Assembly (NCBI GenBank): GCA_024274855.1
Contig: JAJSAJ010000834.1
Location: 1 to 5,375, forward strand
DNA length: 5,375 nucleotides
From: Planctomycetota bacterium
GTDB lineage: Bacteria > Planctomycetota > Planctomycetia > Pirellulales > Pirellulaceae
Reading direction: 5' to 3'
A model generated the notes under the pieces. That model did not search any database. It saw nothing but the letters and a program-made list of their open reading frames with translations, and was not told the origin of the DNA. Positions within the stretch are counted from its first letter, which is position 1, and each line of letters begins with the position of its first letter. Made by a program: the position numbers and the translations under genes. Shown one piece after another: positions 5,118 to 5,375 of the stretch.

Positions 5118-5375
5118 TTACGCAAGCTGACGCAGCAGGTCCTCCTGTTTCGGTGTCAGCTTGCTGGGGACTTCAATGTGTGTTTGTACAAGCAGGTCGC
5201 CACGCGAACCGCCTCGCGGATCGGGCATTCCGTTGCCTCGGATCTTGAAGACGTGGCCGGACTGCGTCCCGGCCGGGATTGTCAATTCTGCTCGGTCTTC
5301 AAGTGTTGGTACTTCGATCCGCGCCCCGAGTGCCGCCTGGCTGTAGGCAATGGGCAGTTGCAAAATCAGGTGTCG
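5118..5375 (-). CDS. dnaJ: DnaJ (Hsp40) C-terminal part, 5' end outside the window, early stop
   Basis: The frame enters from the right edge; 85 residues are visible before TAA at 5118-5120. They match the second substrate-binding domain of DnaJ: LQLPIAYSQAALGARIEVPT, then LTIPAGTQSGHVFKIRGNGMP, here broken as LTIPAGTQSG and VFKIRGNGMPDP, then GDLLVQTHIEVPSKLTPKQE. DnaJ stimulates the DnaK ATPase and delivers unfolded substrates; the J domain and zinc-finger part lie beyond the window. The frame stops at LLRQLA, just where relatives continue into the last helices. Reading through the TAA gives another 34 family-like residues ending in a TGA that overlaps the grpE start. The visible protein is thus about 35 residues shorter than expected. 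Identity as dnaJ is secure; whether the stop is real cannot be judged here. Confidence 0.9.
   Translation of the reverse strand, partial: RHLILQLPIAYSQAALGARIEVPTLEDRAELTIPAGTQSGHVFKIRGNGMPDPRGGSRGDLLVQTHIEVPSKLTPKQEDLLRQLA

Noticed and set aside
5118..5120. TAA reassigned to a sense codon in this organism
   Set aside because: The other genes end in TGA (four) or TAG (two) and none in TAA, which made the idea tempting. However, none of the other genes contains an internal TAA, and bacterial stop reassignments known to me involve TGA or TAG. A point mutation or sequence error is simpler.

Overview
The window reads as chromosomal DNA of a planctomycete, probably Pirellulales-like. The evidence is the style of the proteins: a DUF5117/DUF4953-type met-zincin, a cochaperone operon with FmdB and YacG zinc ribbons, and a membrane protein of a kind I associate with this phylum. 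This assignment is inference from protein character; no marker gene is present. I see no mobile element, CRISPR array, tRNA, rRNA or clear rho-independent terminator.

Layout: (1) 1-1471, plus strand: the C-terminal 489 residues of a secreted-type metzincin metalloprotease; its start lies before the window. (2) 1472-1860: a 389-base gene-free stretch with a strong hairpin, three tandem CGATCGC heptamers, an extended -10 promoter and a leader hairpin, all ahead of glnB. (3) 1861-2208, plus strand: a P-II nitrogen regulator with Tyr51 kept. (4) 2254-3483, minus strand: a multi-pass membrane protein of unknown function with its own -10 box, convergent with glnB. (5) 3643-5375, minus strand, transcribed right to left: dnaJ (3' end only), grpE, an FmdB-family zinc ribbon gene and yacG, probably one operon. 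DnaJ and GrpE are the cochaperones of DnaK; YacG is a small zinc protein known in Escherichia coli as a gyrase inhibitor.

The most notable observation is in dnaJ. The frame is interrupted by TAA at 5118-5120, but the same frame then continues for 34 well-conserved DnaJ C-terminal codons and ends in a TGA that overlaps the grpE GTG start by four bases (GTGA). This looks like a recent single-base nonsense change, a sequencing or assembly error, or less likely readthrough. It would remove the C-terminal part of DnaJ and separate dnaJ termination from grpE initiation. Secondary observations are a perfect 11-bp palindrome inside the protease gene, an unusual P-II C-terminus lacking one conserved ATP-contact arginine, and several undescribed dyads and direct repeats in the intergenic gaps. 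I found nothing that makes a convincing new multi-gene system.
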